14,085 bases of DNA from JAJKIP01 sp040509055 (GTDB lineage: Bacteria > Bacteroidota > Bacteroidia > Chitinophagales > Chitinophagaceae): assembly GCA_040509055.1 (NCBI GenBank), contig JBEVLT010000463.1, positions 1 to 14,085 of the forward strand, in the 5' to 3' direction. The position numbers were made by a program, and so were the translations under genes. The notes under the pieces were generated by a model. That model was given only the letters and a program-made list of their open reading frames with translations. It was not told where the DNA came from and ran no database searches. Positions 1 through 6,752 of this stretch are shown piece by piece; the stretch's first letter is position 1, and the number at the start of each line of letters is the position of its first letter.

Positions 1-591
1 CGTGTAGATGCCAACCTGGTGAACCTGGGAAATATCGAGAACAACAAAGGCGTGAAAATACTGGGCCTGCTGGGTATGCAGCTGTTCAGGCAGTTTGAAA
101 TGATCATCGATTACGACAAAAGCCTGATCTACCTGCACCGCATCGGCAAGAAGGAAGCAGCCACCTACCGCCACACCATGCTGGAAGATACCGCCGCTTA
201 CCGGGTGGTGCCGATAGAGATCATCAACGACCGGGTGCTGGCCCGCACCGAAATAGCGGGTAAAAAACTGCGGCTGATGATCGACTTTGCCGCAGAATCG
301 AACGTGCTGGACAGCCGGCTGCCTGACAAAGTATTTGAAAACCTGGCCATTACGCGGCGGGTATTGCTCAACGGCATCGGTAATAAAAAGGTGGAAGCCC
401 TGTATGGCGAGCTCAGCAACATGAAGATCGGCAGCCAGGAAATGGGTACGCTGCCCGTGCTGATCACCAACCTGGAGAAGACCTGTTTGTCCTACGAATC
501 CTGTATCGACGGCATCCTGGGCTTCGATTTTCTTTCGTTGCACAAAATTGGATTTAACTTTGTGAACCGTAAAATGTATATATGGAAGTAA
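1..591 (+). CDS. Retropepsin-like (clan AA) aspartic protease family protein, 5' end missing
   Basis: The frame is open from base 1, so the N-terminus lies outside the window; the GTG at 19 is an internal valine rather than a start. The visible 196 residues look like the end of one retropepsin-like lobe (LLGMQLFRQFEMIIDY, then SLIYLH) followed by a second, nearly complete lobe. The second lobe has the usual strand order: VLARTEIAGKKLRLMIDF where the catalytic D-T/S-G should be, then the hydrophobic DGILGFDFL, and a final strand ending KMYIWK. In this lobe the Asp (codon 95) is kept but is followed by Phe-Ala instead of Thr/Ser-Gly, so it is probably not catalytic. Family members in Bacteroidota are usually secreted or periplasmic two-lobe proteins; the signal peptide would lie upstream. 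It overlaps the next gene by 10 bp, suggesting co-transcription. Family assignment is by fold motifs only; the substrate is unknown. Confidence 0.7.
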   Translation, partial: RVDANLVNLGNIENNKGVKILGLLGMQLFRQFEMIIDYDKSLIYLHRIGKKEAATYRHTMLEDTAAYRVVPIEIINDRVLARTEIAGKKLRLMIDFAAESNVLDSRLPDKVFENLAITRRVLLNGIGNKKVEALYGELSNMKIGSQEMGTLPVLITNLEKTCLSYESCIDGILGFDFLSLHKIGFNFVNRKMYIWK

Positions 592-2051
592 AGGGTACCA
601 TACGGTTGCTGCACAGGGTGGTACGCCTTGGAGTAGCCTGGTTGCTGCTGACCCTCGTCTGCAACACGGAGGTATCGGCGCAGCCGGCCACGACCAAATA
701 TAGCATCAAGAACGGCCGTATGTTCATTACGCTGGACAAGCAGATCAGCGAACTTTCGCTGGACAGCTTTATCATCCGGTACGCGCTGTACGACCTGCCC
801 CTGCAGCTGGTATTCAGAGACCGGTCGCTGGACACACTGAAGAAGATGGGCTGGAAAGTGGAGGTGAACAACAACGACATCTGCGTCATCAGCAAACCCT
901 TGGGCAGCGCGGACAATATCGCCAATCCCGCCGGCAAGATCCTGCTCACGGAAAAACAACCGGATTTCTCGTCCATGTTCCCCGTGGAGAGCAGCAGCGT
1001 GTGGTATGGCTACAACCGCTTTCGCAATAAGTTTCCTTTTGCCGTGAACGATTCGGTCGTCACCTTTTTTATGCGCGGCAACCAGAACGCAGGCCGCGTT
1101 ATCCTGAGCGGCAGCTTTGTCAACTGGTCGCCGGACGGCCTGCTGATGACCAGAACAGACAGCGGCTGGATAGTCAATGTAAAGCTTGGCCCGGGCAAAT
1201 ACTGGTACAAATTCATCATCGACGGTGACTGGAGGGTGGACAAAGACAACCAGCTGGTAGAAAACGACGGGCTGGGCAATGACAATTCCGTTTTCTTTAA
1301 GGCCAATACCTTATTTAAGCTCACCGGCTACACCGGCGCCAAAAGGGTGTACCTCAGCGGCAGCTTCAACAACTGGAACGAGCGCGAACTGCTGATGACC
1401 AAAACGGCCACCGGATGGCAATTGCCGCTGTACCTGGCCGACGGTACGCATACCTATCGCTTCGTGGCCGACGGCAAGTGGTTTGCCGACCCCGCCAACC
1501 CCGACCGGTTTCCCAATGAGTACAAGGAGTTCAATTCCGTCATCCGCAAGGGAAAGCCCTACCTTTTTCAGCTGGACGGCTACCCTGATGCCAGACAGGT
1601 GATCCTGTCCGGCTCTTTCAACGGCTGGCGGAAGGATGAGCTGTTCATGACCAAAACAGCCACCGGCTGGGAGCTGCCGTATACGCTTGGCCCCGGCAAC
1701 TATGCCTACAATTTTATCGTGGATGGCAAAGTGGCCAAACCGGCCAATACATCCATATCCAAAGACGGCGACCTGTATTTCGTGATCGCGCCGAATTATA
1801 CGTTCCGGCTGAAGGGGCACGCCGGCGCCAGGGAAGTATACCTGGCAGGCGACTTCAACAGCTGGTCGCCCAACACCTTTGCCATGCGGCGCGAGGGTGA
1901 TGACTGGGTGTTCGCGGCCAATCTTTCACCCGGCAAGCACCTCTATAAGTTCGTGGTAGACGGCAACTGGATCATCGACCCGGGCAATAAGCTGTGGGAA
2001 CAGAACGAGCACAGCACGGGTAACTCGGTGATCTGGATCGAGAAAAAATAG
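582..2051 (+). CDS. Secreted protein with four AMPK1/CBM48-like glycogen-binding modules
   Basis: The protein has 489 residues. Residues 1-34 look like a signal peptide (basic start, hydrophobic GVAWLLLTLV, cleavage near VSAQ). Residues 40-150 form a region I do not recognise. Four tandem beta-sandwich modules follow, at about 157-240, 244-322, 326-402 and 405-489. Each opens with a V-x-L-S/A-G-S/D-F-N/V-x-W strand, and most carry Y-K/R-F-x-x-D-G-x-W and a closing N-S-V. This matches the glycogen-binding domain of AMPK beta subunits and the related CBM48. Glycan-contact positions (two Trp, Lys, Asn) are present in module 1 (W182, K210, W217, N235) and module 4 (W428, K456, W463, N481). Module 2 has Arg for Lys (R293), and module 3 keeps only W349. 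No catalytic domain is seen. The likely role is binding of alpha-glucan-like polymers outside the cytoplasm (inference). The ATG overlaps the upstream gene; no ribosome binding site is evident. Confidence 0.8.
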   Translation: MEVKGTIRLLHRVVRLGVAWLLLTLVCNTEVSAQPATTKYSIKNGRMFITLDKQISELSLDSFIIRYALYDLPLQLVFRDRSLDTLKKMGWKVEVNNNDICVISKPLGSADNIANPAGKILLTEKQPDFSSMFPVESSSVWYGYNRFRNKFPFAVNDSVVTFFMRGNQNAGRVILSGSFVNWSPDGLLMTRTDSGWIVNVKLGPGKYWYKFIIDGDWRVDKDNQLVENDGLGNDNSVFFKANTLFKLTGYTGAKRVYLSGSFNNWNERELLMTKTATGWQLPLYLADGTHTYRFVADGKWFADPANPDRFPNEYKEFNSVIRKGKPYLFQLDGYPDARQVILSGSFNGWRKDELFMTKTATGWELPYTLGPGNYAYNFIVDGKVAKPANTSISKDGDLYFVIAPNYTFRLKGHAGAREVYLAGDFNSWSPNTFAMRREGDDWVFAANLSPGKHLYKFVVDGNWIIDPGNKLWEQNEHSTGNSVIWIEKK

Positions 2052-2053
2052 GC

Positions 2054-2812
2054 TCAGGGACGCGTCGCCATTTCATTCAATCGCTTCAACTCGTCTTTTG
2101 CCAGGGAAATCCATTTGCGGTTGTTGCGCTTTTCCGGCGGGCTCAGGTGGGTAAACTCGCCCGTCATTTCAGCAAGCAATTGTTTGGCTTCGCCGGTACG
2201 GCCCGCCCTGGCCAGGAAACAGCCGTACTGGTAGCGGGCCTCGAAGTTGGCAAACCGGCCTTTCATCATGTTGAATTCGGCTTCTGCCAGCTGGCTTTGT
2301 CCGGTCTGTTCCAGGGCCATCGCGTAGAGCACATGCGCATGCGAGCGGAGAAACTGCGGCAGCCGGTGCACCTTGCGGGCCACCCTGATCAGCTCTTCAT
2401 ACCGCCTTTGCGACGAGTAAGCGATCACCAGCTGCATCAGCACATACTCGTTCTCTGAAAAATTGCCGGTAAGGCTGGATTCGTAAAGGTCGATGGCCCG
2501 TTGTGTTTGCCCGGCGCCCAGGCAGGCATCGGCCAGCGCAATGCGGTTGTTGAACGTATCGGAAAAACGCAGGTTGTTCTCCAGCTTTTTGATCCTGCCC
2601 GTGGGGTTGAGCACAGTACCTACGCCGGACTGCACCTGCTGGATATCGCGGTTGCTGAACACTTCGGTAAACAGATAGATCAGCGAGCCGACGACAGGGA
2701 GAAACAGGATCACGAATATCCAGAAAAAAGGTTTGCCCCTGCGGATACAGTGAATGATGCAAAATATCTGCAGGACAACAATAAAATAAAAATAACCACT
2801 TCCAAAAAACAT
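2054..2812 (-). CDS. Membrane-anchored TPR protein with PLDc_N-like N-terminus
   Basis: The protein has 252 residues. The N-terminus has two closely spaced membrane helices (about 6-22 and 29-50) separated by CIRRGKP. This hairpin resembles the PLDc_N (phospholipase D N-terminal) membrane module, which also occurs without a phospholipase domain. There is no HKD motif, so this is not a phospholipase. Residues 86-216 form about four degenerate tetratricopeptide repeats, with helical pairs such as ALADACLGAGQTQRAIDLYE and YAMALEQTGQSQLAEAEF. The topology suggests a cytoplasmic protein-interaction domain tethered to the inner membrane (inference). It ends tail to tail with the CBM gene, with only two bases between the stops. 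It has its own good promoter at 2835-2864, so it need not depend on the upstream DUF2236 gene. The partner and process are unknown. Confidence 0.75.
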   Translation of the reverse strand: MFFGSGYFYFIVVLQIFCIIHCIRRGKPFFWIFVILFLPVVGSLIYLFTEVFSNRDIQQVQSGVGTVLNPTGRIKKLENNLRFSDTFNNRIALADACLGAGQTQRAIDLYESSLTGNFSENEYVLMQLVIAYSSQRRYEELIRVARKVHRLPQFLRSHAHVLYAMALEQTGQSQLAEAEFNMMKGRFANFEARYQYGCFLARAGRTGEAKQLLAEMTGEFTHLSPPEKRNNRKWISLAKDELKRLNEMATRP

Positions 2813-2834
2813 AAGCAGGAGAATTCTTCTGCTT
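2813..2834. promoter_or_regulatory. 22-bp near-perfect palindrome between -7 box and start codon (operator candidate)
   Basis: The plus strand reads AAGCAGGAGAA then TTCTTCTGCTT. The two 11-base halves are inverted copies except for one mismatched pair (2819/2828), and the centre is GAATTC. The palindrome abuts the -7 box of the TPR gene on one side and its ATG on the other, so it covers the expected transcription start. Most of one half would not be transcribed, so a DNA operator fits better than an RNA hairpin. No regulator is known. Confidence 0.45.
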
Positions 2835-2864
2835 CAAAAATAGAAATTGGCTGCGTTTTACAAA
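2835..2864 (-). promoter_or_regulatory. Bacteroidota-type promoter of the TPR gene
   Basis: On the minus strand TTTG (2861-2864) is followed after 18 bases by TATTTTTG (2835-2842). This matches the Bacteroidota primary sigma consensus TTTG / TAnnTTTG at every defined position, with near-usual spacing. Transcription would start near 2828, leaving a leader of about 16 nt before the ATG at 2812. It is the best promoter in the window. Confidence 0.6.
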
Positions 2865-2888
2865 GTTTTTTTACCTGCATGCGGCCAA

Positions 2889-3653
2889 TCAACCCGGCTC
2901 CGCGTCCAGCGCCTTTATCTGCTCCCTGTAAGCGCCGGGCAGCAGCAGGGATTTTAAAAACCAGTCCATCTTTAGTTGACGGCTGAGTTTGTATACGGCC
3001 AGCAGGGGAGCGGCCCATGAAAATTGTTTCAGGTCCAGCAATTCGCCGACCCGCTTCGGCACCACCAGCTTCTGCGATTCGACCAGGATACGGAAGCGCA
3101 GCCATCCCAAGTGTTTGCGGTATTGTTTGTACAGGTCGGTGGTATAAGCGCTTTTGGCGAGGTCCTGCTGCAGGTGCTCCTGCTGCGCCACCAGCCATTG
3201 CGGGTAATCCGGCGGCAGGTCTTTCAGCCCCATGCGGGCGCCCAGCCGGTAAAATACATCGAACACATCTTCTTTTTCGGCATCGGAAAGTTTGCGTTCC
3301 AGCAGCTCGAAGGAGGCTACGGAATAGTGGATCAGCATGAACAGCACATCGCGGTAAGCCCAGTCGGGTATGCGGGCACCACGGCTATCTTCCACGGCCG
3401 TATGAATGGCCGCGATCTTATCGATGGCTTTTAATGCGGCTTCCCGGGGAGCAAAAACGATCTGGCGGGCATACATCACGGTAGAGAACAAACGGCCCAG
3501 CGGGTCGGCAGGCAACCGCCCGGTAAAATACAGCCAGTCCACCGCCTTGTTCAGCGCAAACTCGGCAGAAGCGCCGGCAAAAATGAACAGCACGGTATCG
3601 CCCTTGCCCCAGATCTGCCGCACCACGGATTGCTTGTTCACGAAAAATTCCAT
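2889..3653 (-). CDS. DUF2236 / MpaB-like oxygenase family protein
   Basis: The protein has 254 residues and is soluble and mainly helical, with no signal peptide. It matches the DUF2236 (ER-bound oxygenase mpaB/B'/rubber oxygenase Lcp-like) pattern. An early segment, DPLGRLFSTVMYARQIVFAP, is followed by a helix with a conserved His (H84 in IHTAVED). The AYRDVLFMLIHYSVASFELL helix with H109 comes next, then LSDAEKEDVFDVFYRLGARMGLKDLPPDYPQW. Characterised relatives (Lcp, RoxA-unrelated latex-clearing protein; fungal MpaB) are b-type haem or oxygen-dependent enzymes. Which His would bind haem here cannot be decided by eye, and the substrate is unknown. The gene lies 49 bp downstream of the GAPDH-family gene on the same strand, with a small hairpin between them. 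It is separated by 76 bp and an independent promoter from the TPR gene. The start is the first good ATG; no Shine-Dalgarno is seen. Confidence 0.7.
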   Translation of the reverse strand: MEFFVNKQSVVRQIWGKGDTVLFIFAGASAEFALNKAVDWLYFTGRLPADPLGRLFSTVMYARQIVFAPREAALKAIDKIAAIHTAVEDSRGARIPDWAYRDVLFMLIHYSVASFELLERKLSDAEKEDVFDVFYRLGARMGLKDLPPDYPQWLVAQQEHLQQDLAKSAYTTDLYKQYRKHLGWLRFRILVESQKLVVPKRVGELLDLKQFSWAAPLLAVYKLSRQLKMDWFLKSLLLPGAYREQIKALDAEPG

Positions 3654-3684
3654 GCACTAAATGTAAAAAGATAACGGCAAACCA

Positions 3685-3698
3685 ACGGGCAGGCCCGT
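3685..3698 (-). terminator. Short GC-rich hairpin after the GAPDH-family gene
   Basis: The minus strand has ACGGG-CCTG-CCCGT just after the TAA stop (5-bp stem extendable to 6), followed by TGGTTTG rather than a clean U-run. It could be a weak or attenuating terminator between this gene and the DUF2236 gene. The short stem and poor U-tract make this tentative. Confidence 0.3.
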
Positions 3699-3702
3699 CA
3701 CT

Positions 3703-4710
3703 TTAACGATCCGTTGCTGATCGGGCCGGCCGGTTCCAGTATTCCAGCCAGTCGATCATGCGGCTGGTAAACCCGTATTCGTTATCAAACCAGGCAATGA
3801 GCTTCACGTGGTTGCCGACCACGGAGGTCAGCGAGCCATCGATCACGCAGGAATGGGTATTGCCCTTGATGTCCAGCGACACCAGCTCTTCTTCGGTATA
3901 GCCCAGGATGCCCTGGTAGGATTCCTGTGCCGCTTTCCGGAAAAGCGTGTTCACCTCGTCTGCCGTAGCATCCCGGCTCAGCTGCAGGGTAAAGTCGGCC
4001 ATGGCGCCATTGGCTACCGGCACGCGGGTGGATACGGCTGCTATTTTTCCCTTCATGCCCGGCATCAGCCGCTCCAGCGACTGGTGCAGATCGATCTCCA
4101 CCGGGATAATGGACTCGGCTGCCGCACGGCCCCGGCGGAATTGCCGGTGCGGGGCATCTACCAGCTCCTGCCGCGAGGTATAGGAGTGCAATACATTTAC
4201 CTGCGCCGAGCGGATACCGATGGCCTGCAGGATGTAGAGAATATGGACCGAACAGTTGGTCATGCAGCCGCCCGGCGAAGCAATGGGAATACCGGCGGTG
4301 GAACTGCTTTGATTAAACCCGTAGATCAGCAGGGGAATATCGGCCGAGCCTGTGGTGGAAAGCAACACTTTTTTGGCGCCGGCCTGCAGGTGCGCACCGG
4401 CAGCGGCCCCGGTAGTGAACTTGCCCGAACATTCCAGCACGATGTCCACTTTCATCTCCTGCCAGGGCAGCTGCGAGGGATGGTCTGCCTGCAGCAGGGC
4501 GATTTGCTTTCCGCCGGCCGACAGTATGCCGTTGCCAAACGAAATTCCTTCGGGAAACGTACCGTATACCGAATCGTATCTGAGCAAATAAGCCAGGTTG
4601 TCCGGCGGCATGATATCGTTCACCGCCACCAGCTCCAGGTGCGGGTGATGCAGCAGCCGCCTGAACAAAAGCCGCCCGATCCGGCCCATTCCATTGATCG
4701 CAATACGCAT
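3703..4710 (-). CDS. GAPDH-family dehydrogenase (Epd-like, diverged phosphate site)
   Basis: The protein has 335 residues, the usual GAPDH length. The start is the ATG giving MRIAINGMGRIGR, the Rossmann NAD-binding motif; a longer in-frame ORF upstream adds 36 residues with no homology. D32 after strand 2 suggests NAD rather than NADP. The catalytic Cys (C149, in GGCMTNC) and His (H175, in VLHSYTSRQ) are present, as is DNEYGFTSRM near the end. The family's SCTTNC is GCMTNC here, and the usual T-T-G-A-A segment is replaced by IIPVEIDLHQSLERLMP. That second segment, with PWQEMKVDIVLECSG and SYQGILGYTEEELVSLD, resembles erythrose-4-phosphate dehydrogenase (Epd) more than glycolytic GAPDH. It may therefore be a paralogue acting on an aldehyde phosphate other than G3P, or non-phosphorylating; this is inference. 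It is divergent from the small gene at 4806, and a standard gap gene is presumably elsewhere in the genome. Confidence 0.85.
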   Translation of the reverse strand: MRIAINGMGRIGRLLFRRLLHHPHLELVAVNDIMPPDNLAYLLRYDSVYGTFPEGISFGNGILSAGGKQIALLQADHPSQLPWQEMKVDIVLECSGKFTTGAAAGAHLQAGAKKVLLSTTGSADIPLLIYGFNQSSSTAGIPIASPGGCMTNCSVHILYILQAIGIRSAQVNVLHSYTSRQELVDAPHRQFRRGRAAAESIIPVEIDLHQSLERLMPGMKGKIAAVSTRVPVANGAMADFTLQLSRDATADEVNTLFRKAAQESYQGILGYTEEELVSLDIKGNTHSCVIDGSLTSVVGNHVKLIAWFDNEYGFTSRMIDWLEYWNRPARSATDR

Positions 4711-4736
4711 AGTTGAACCGTTAAGAAAAGAAAGCG

Positions 4737-4744
4737 CAAATATC
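4737..4744 (-). promoter_or_regulatory. Possible -7 box for the GAPDH-family gene
   Basis: The minus strand reads GATATTTG, which fits TAnnTTTG at five of six defined positions. It lies 26 nt upstream of the ATG at 4710. No clear TTTG lies at the usual distance further upstream. This is a weak call. Confidence 0.3.
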
Positions 4745-4805
4745 ACAAACAAAACACAGTTCCCGTGGGTTCTCTGTTCAATTCTTTTCCCCTTACATTC
4801 GCTGT

Positions 4806-5324
4806 ATGAAAGCGGCAACCGTCCATGAAATAAAGGAGGAACTGCGGGCAGCCAAACCGGCCGCGCTGGCCGAGCTGTGTCTGCGCCTGGCGAAATTCAA
4901 AAAAGAAAACAAGGAACTGCTGACCTACCTGCTGTTTGAAGCACATGACGAACCGGGCTATGTGCAGGGCGTCAAGGCAGAGATCGACGAGCTGTTTACG
5001 GAAGTAAACCTTTCGCAGCTGTACTTTGCTAAAAAAACGCTGCGAAAGATCGGCCGCGTCATCAATAAATACTGCCGCTACAGCGCCATCAAAACCACCG
5101 AGGTGGAACTGCGCCTGCATTTCTGCACAAAGCTGAAAACCTCCGGCATCCCCATCCGGCAGAACGCCGTGATCAGCAACCTGTACGACGGGCAGCTGAA
5201 AAAGATCGATACCCTGCTGAACGCGCTGCACGAAGACCTGCAATACGACTACCGGAGAGAACTGAACGGGCTGGAGGAAGAGTTGCCTGTTAAAAAGAAA
5301 AAGTCCTTCCTGTTCCGGCGCTGA
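4806..5324 (+). CDS. Conserved-looking small helical protein, function unknown
   Basis: The protein has 172 residues. I do not recognise a characterised family with confidence; it may be related to one of the small helical Bacteroidota DUF families (DUF6155 is one untested thought). It is charged and mostly alpha-helical, with no signal peptide or membrane helix, so probably cytoplasmic. The N-terminal third (about 10-60) has a repeated Leu/Ala-rich helix pattern, LCLRLAKFKKENKELLTYLL, and there is a basic middle segment (KKTLRKIGRVINKYCRY). The C-terminus is very basic (KKKK, then FLFRR). A longer antisense ORF covers the same bases, but this strand has the more natural composition, with Lys/Glu-rich amphipathic helices. 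It is divergent from the GAPDH-family gene, with 95 bp between them, and 117 bp upstream of hutI. A TACATTCG sequence (4794-4801) just before the ATG may be a -7 box. Confidence 0.6.
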   Translation: MKAATVHEIKEELRAAKPAALAELCLRLAKFKKENKELLTYLLFEAHDEPGYVQGVKAEIDELFTEVNLSQLYFAKKTLRKIGRVINKYCRYSAIKTTEVELRLHFCTKLKTSGIPIRQNAVISNLYDGQLKKIDTLLNALHEDLQYDYRRELNGLEEELPVKKKKSFLFRR

Positions 5325-5403
5325 GATGGGGAAAACCACCTAGAAGCATAGGCACATTGCTGTACGGGGTTTTGTTCTTGTTGTGAAAACAGGAGCAAAT
5401 TCC

Positions 5404-5430
5404 CGGACAAAGCAACTATTCGTTTATCCG
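5404..5430. promoter_or_regulatory. Inverted repeat upstream of hutI (operator candidate)
   Basis: Arms CGGACAAA (5404-5411) and TTTATCCG (5423-5430) are inverted copies at seven of eight positions, separated by 11 bases. The repeat directly precedes the possible -7 box of hutI, so a bound protein would cover the -35 to -12 region. A pathway-specific regulator of histidine catabolism is a natural but unproven candidate. Confidence 0.3.
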
Positions 5431-5438
5431 TAATATTG
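5431..5438 (+). promoter_or_regulatory. Possible -7 box of hutI
   Basis: TAATATTG fits TAnnTTTG at five of six defined positions and ends three bases before the ATG at 5442. If it is used, the transcript would begin at or very near the start codon. No good TTTG -33 element is seen, so confidence is low. Confidence 0.25.
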
Positions 5439-5441
5439 CGT

Positions 5442-6692
5442 ATGGCTGCGCAACTGATCACACATATCAAACTGCTGGCTGGCATACATGAAAAAAATGA
5501 GCCGCTGCGTGGACGACAACTGAAAGAGTTGCCTGCTATCACGAATGCCTGGCTATTGACAGAAGACGATGAAATAGCAGCGTATGGAAACATGGATACG
5601 TTACCTGCGGCATCGCCTTCTGCTGTATTCGATGCCGCGGACCGGATAGTATTGCCGGGCTGGTGCGACAGTCATACACACCTCGTATTCCCTGCCAGCC
5701 GCGAAGAAGAATTTGTAGATAAGCTCAACGGCCTGAGCTATGCGGAGATCGCAGCCCGCGGTGGCGGCATCCTGAACTCTGCCCGCAGGCTAGCCGGGGC
5801 TTCCGAAGACGAACTGTTTGCTTCGGCCTGGCAACGGCTAAGCGAAGTAAGCCGGCTGGGCACCGGCGCTATCGAGATCAAGAGCGGCTACGGCCTCACG
5901 GCAGAGGGTGAATTGAAAATGCTGCGCGTGATCAAAAAGCTGAAAGAAAGATCACGGCTGTCCATCAAAGCCACTTTTCTTGGTGCACATACCTACCCGG
6001 TGGCGTACAAAGACGATCACCAAAGATATATTGACCTCATCGTGCAGGAAATGCTGCCGGTCATCGCCCGCGAAGGACTGGCCGACTACATCGACGTGTT
6101 TTGCGAAAACGGCTTTTTTTCACCGCAAGAGATGGAAACCATCTGCCGTGCAGGATTGCAGCAGGGGTTGAAGCCAAAGCTGCATGTGAACCAGCTGAAC
6201 AGTATCGGCGGCATTGAAGCAGGACTAAACCTTAATGCCGTATCGCTGGATCACCTGGAAACAATGACGGACAATGAAATCCGCCTGTTGGGTGAAGCCG
6301 CCGTTACTTCACCGGGTACCATCGCCACCTTATTGCCCACGGCGGCCTTCTTCCTGCGCATGCCCTTCCAGCCGGCCCGGCAGCTGATCGAAGCCGGCTG
6401 CGCCGTCGCGCTGGCTACGGACTATAACCCCGGTTCATCGCCCTCCGGCAACATGAACCTGGTAGTCGCCATGGGCTGCATCGGCATGAAGATGCTGCCG
6501 GAAGAAGCCATCAATGCGGCCACCATCAACGGCGCCTGCGCCATGGAGCTGCAGCACGAAGCCGGCAGCATTGCCCCTGGCAAAAAAGCCAACCTGATCA
6601 TTACAAAGCCGGTGCCCTCGCTGGCTTACCTGCCCTATGCCTTTGGCAGCAACCTCGTGGACAGGGTCATGATCGCCGGCGAATGGATCTGA
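5442..6692 (+). CDS. hutI: Imidazolonepropionase
   Basis: It hydrolyses 4-imidazolone-5-propanoate to N-formimino-L-glutamate, the third step of histidine degradation, in the cytoplasm. The protein has 416 residues, typical for HutI. It is an amidohydrolase-fold metalloenzyme: the metal-binding H78-x-H80 lies in DSHTH after LPGW, H183 in LGAHTYP, H248 in KLHVNQL, H271 in SLDHLE, and the terminal metal Asp D327 in ATDYNPGSSPSGNM. The HutI-specific EIKSGYGLT (145-153) and DVFCENGFF are present, which separate it from other amidohydrolases. The start is the ATG at 5442; a TTG two codons upstream is in frame but less likely. It is first in a plus-strand cluster with ftcD (60 bp downstream) and a formimidoylglutamase-like gene. 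hutH and hutU, the two earlier steps, are not in this window. Confidence 0.95.
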   Translation: MAAQLITHIKLLAGIHEKNEPLRGRQLKELPAITNAWLLTEDDEIAAYGNMDTLPAASPSAVFDAADRIVLPGWCDSHTHLVFPASREEEFVDKLNGLSYAEIAARGGGILNSARRLAGASEDELFASAWQRLSEVSRLGTGAIEIKSGYGLTAEGELKMLRVIKKLKERSRLSIKATFLGAHTYPVAYKDDHQRYIDLIVQEMLPVIAREGLADYIDVFCENGFFSPQEMETICRAGLQQGLKPKLHVNQLNSIGGIEAGLNLNAVSLDHLETMTDNEIRLLGEAAVTSPGTIATLLPTAAFFLRMPFQPARQLIEAGCAVALATDYNPGSSPSGNMNLVVAMGCIGMKMLPEEAINAATINGACAMELQHEAGSIAPGKKANLIITKPVPSLAYLPYAFGSNLVDRVMIAGEWI

Positions 6693-6718
6693 TTCCTTTA
6701 CCAATACTTTATTTCCTT

Positions 6719-6726
6719 TTACTTTG
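6719..6726 (+). promoter_or_regulatory. Possible -7 box of ftcD
   Basis: TTACTTTG, followed by CAG, lies in the 60-bp hutI-ftcD gap and fits TAnnTTTG at five of six defined positions. Transcription would start about 20 nt before the ftcD ATG. It may be a secondary promoter inside the hut cluster; no convincing -33 element is present. Confidence 0.3.
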
Positions 6727-6752
6727 CAGCTGTTCACTCCAATCACAACCTT

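Noticed and set aside
2054..2812. Phospholipase D function for the PLDc_N-like gene
   Set aside because: Only the two-helix N-terminal module is present; there is no HKD catalytic motif, and the rest is TPR repeats.
3808..4716. 302-codon open frame on the plus strand opposite the GAPDH-family gene
   Set aside because: It is the complement of a well-recognised enzyme, and its product is rich in Gly, Arg, Gln and His with no family features; it is a shadow frame.
4711..4805. Inverted TTGAAC (4713-4718) and GTTCAA (4776-4781) in the divergent promoter region
   Set aside because: Only 6-bp arms, 57 bp apart, without symmetric flanks; easily due to chance.
4711..4818. N-terminal extension of the GAPDH-family ORF by 36 residues
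   Set aside because: The family N-terminus (Met followed by RIAINGMGRIGR) starts at 4710, and the extension lies in the intergenic promoter region.
4743..5339. 198-codon minus-strand open frame covering the whole small gene at 4806-5324
   Set aside because: It is longer than the plus-strand gene, but is Gln/Val/Phe-rich and shadow-like, while the plus-strand product has natural Lys/Glu-rich helices. Not fully excluded.
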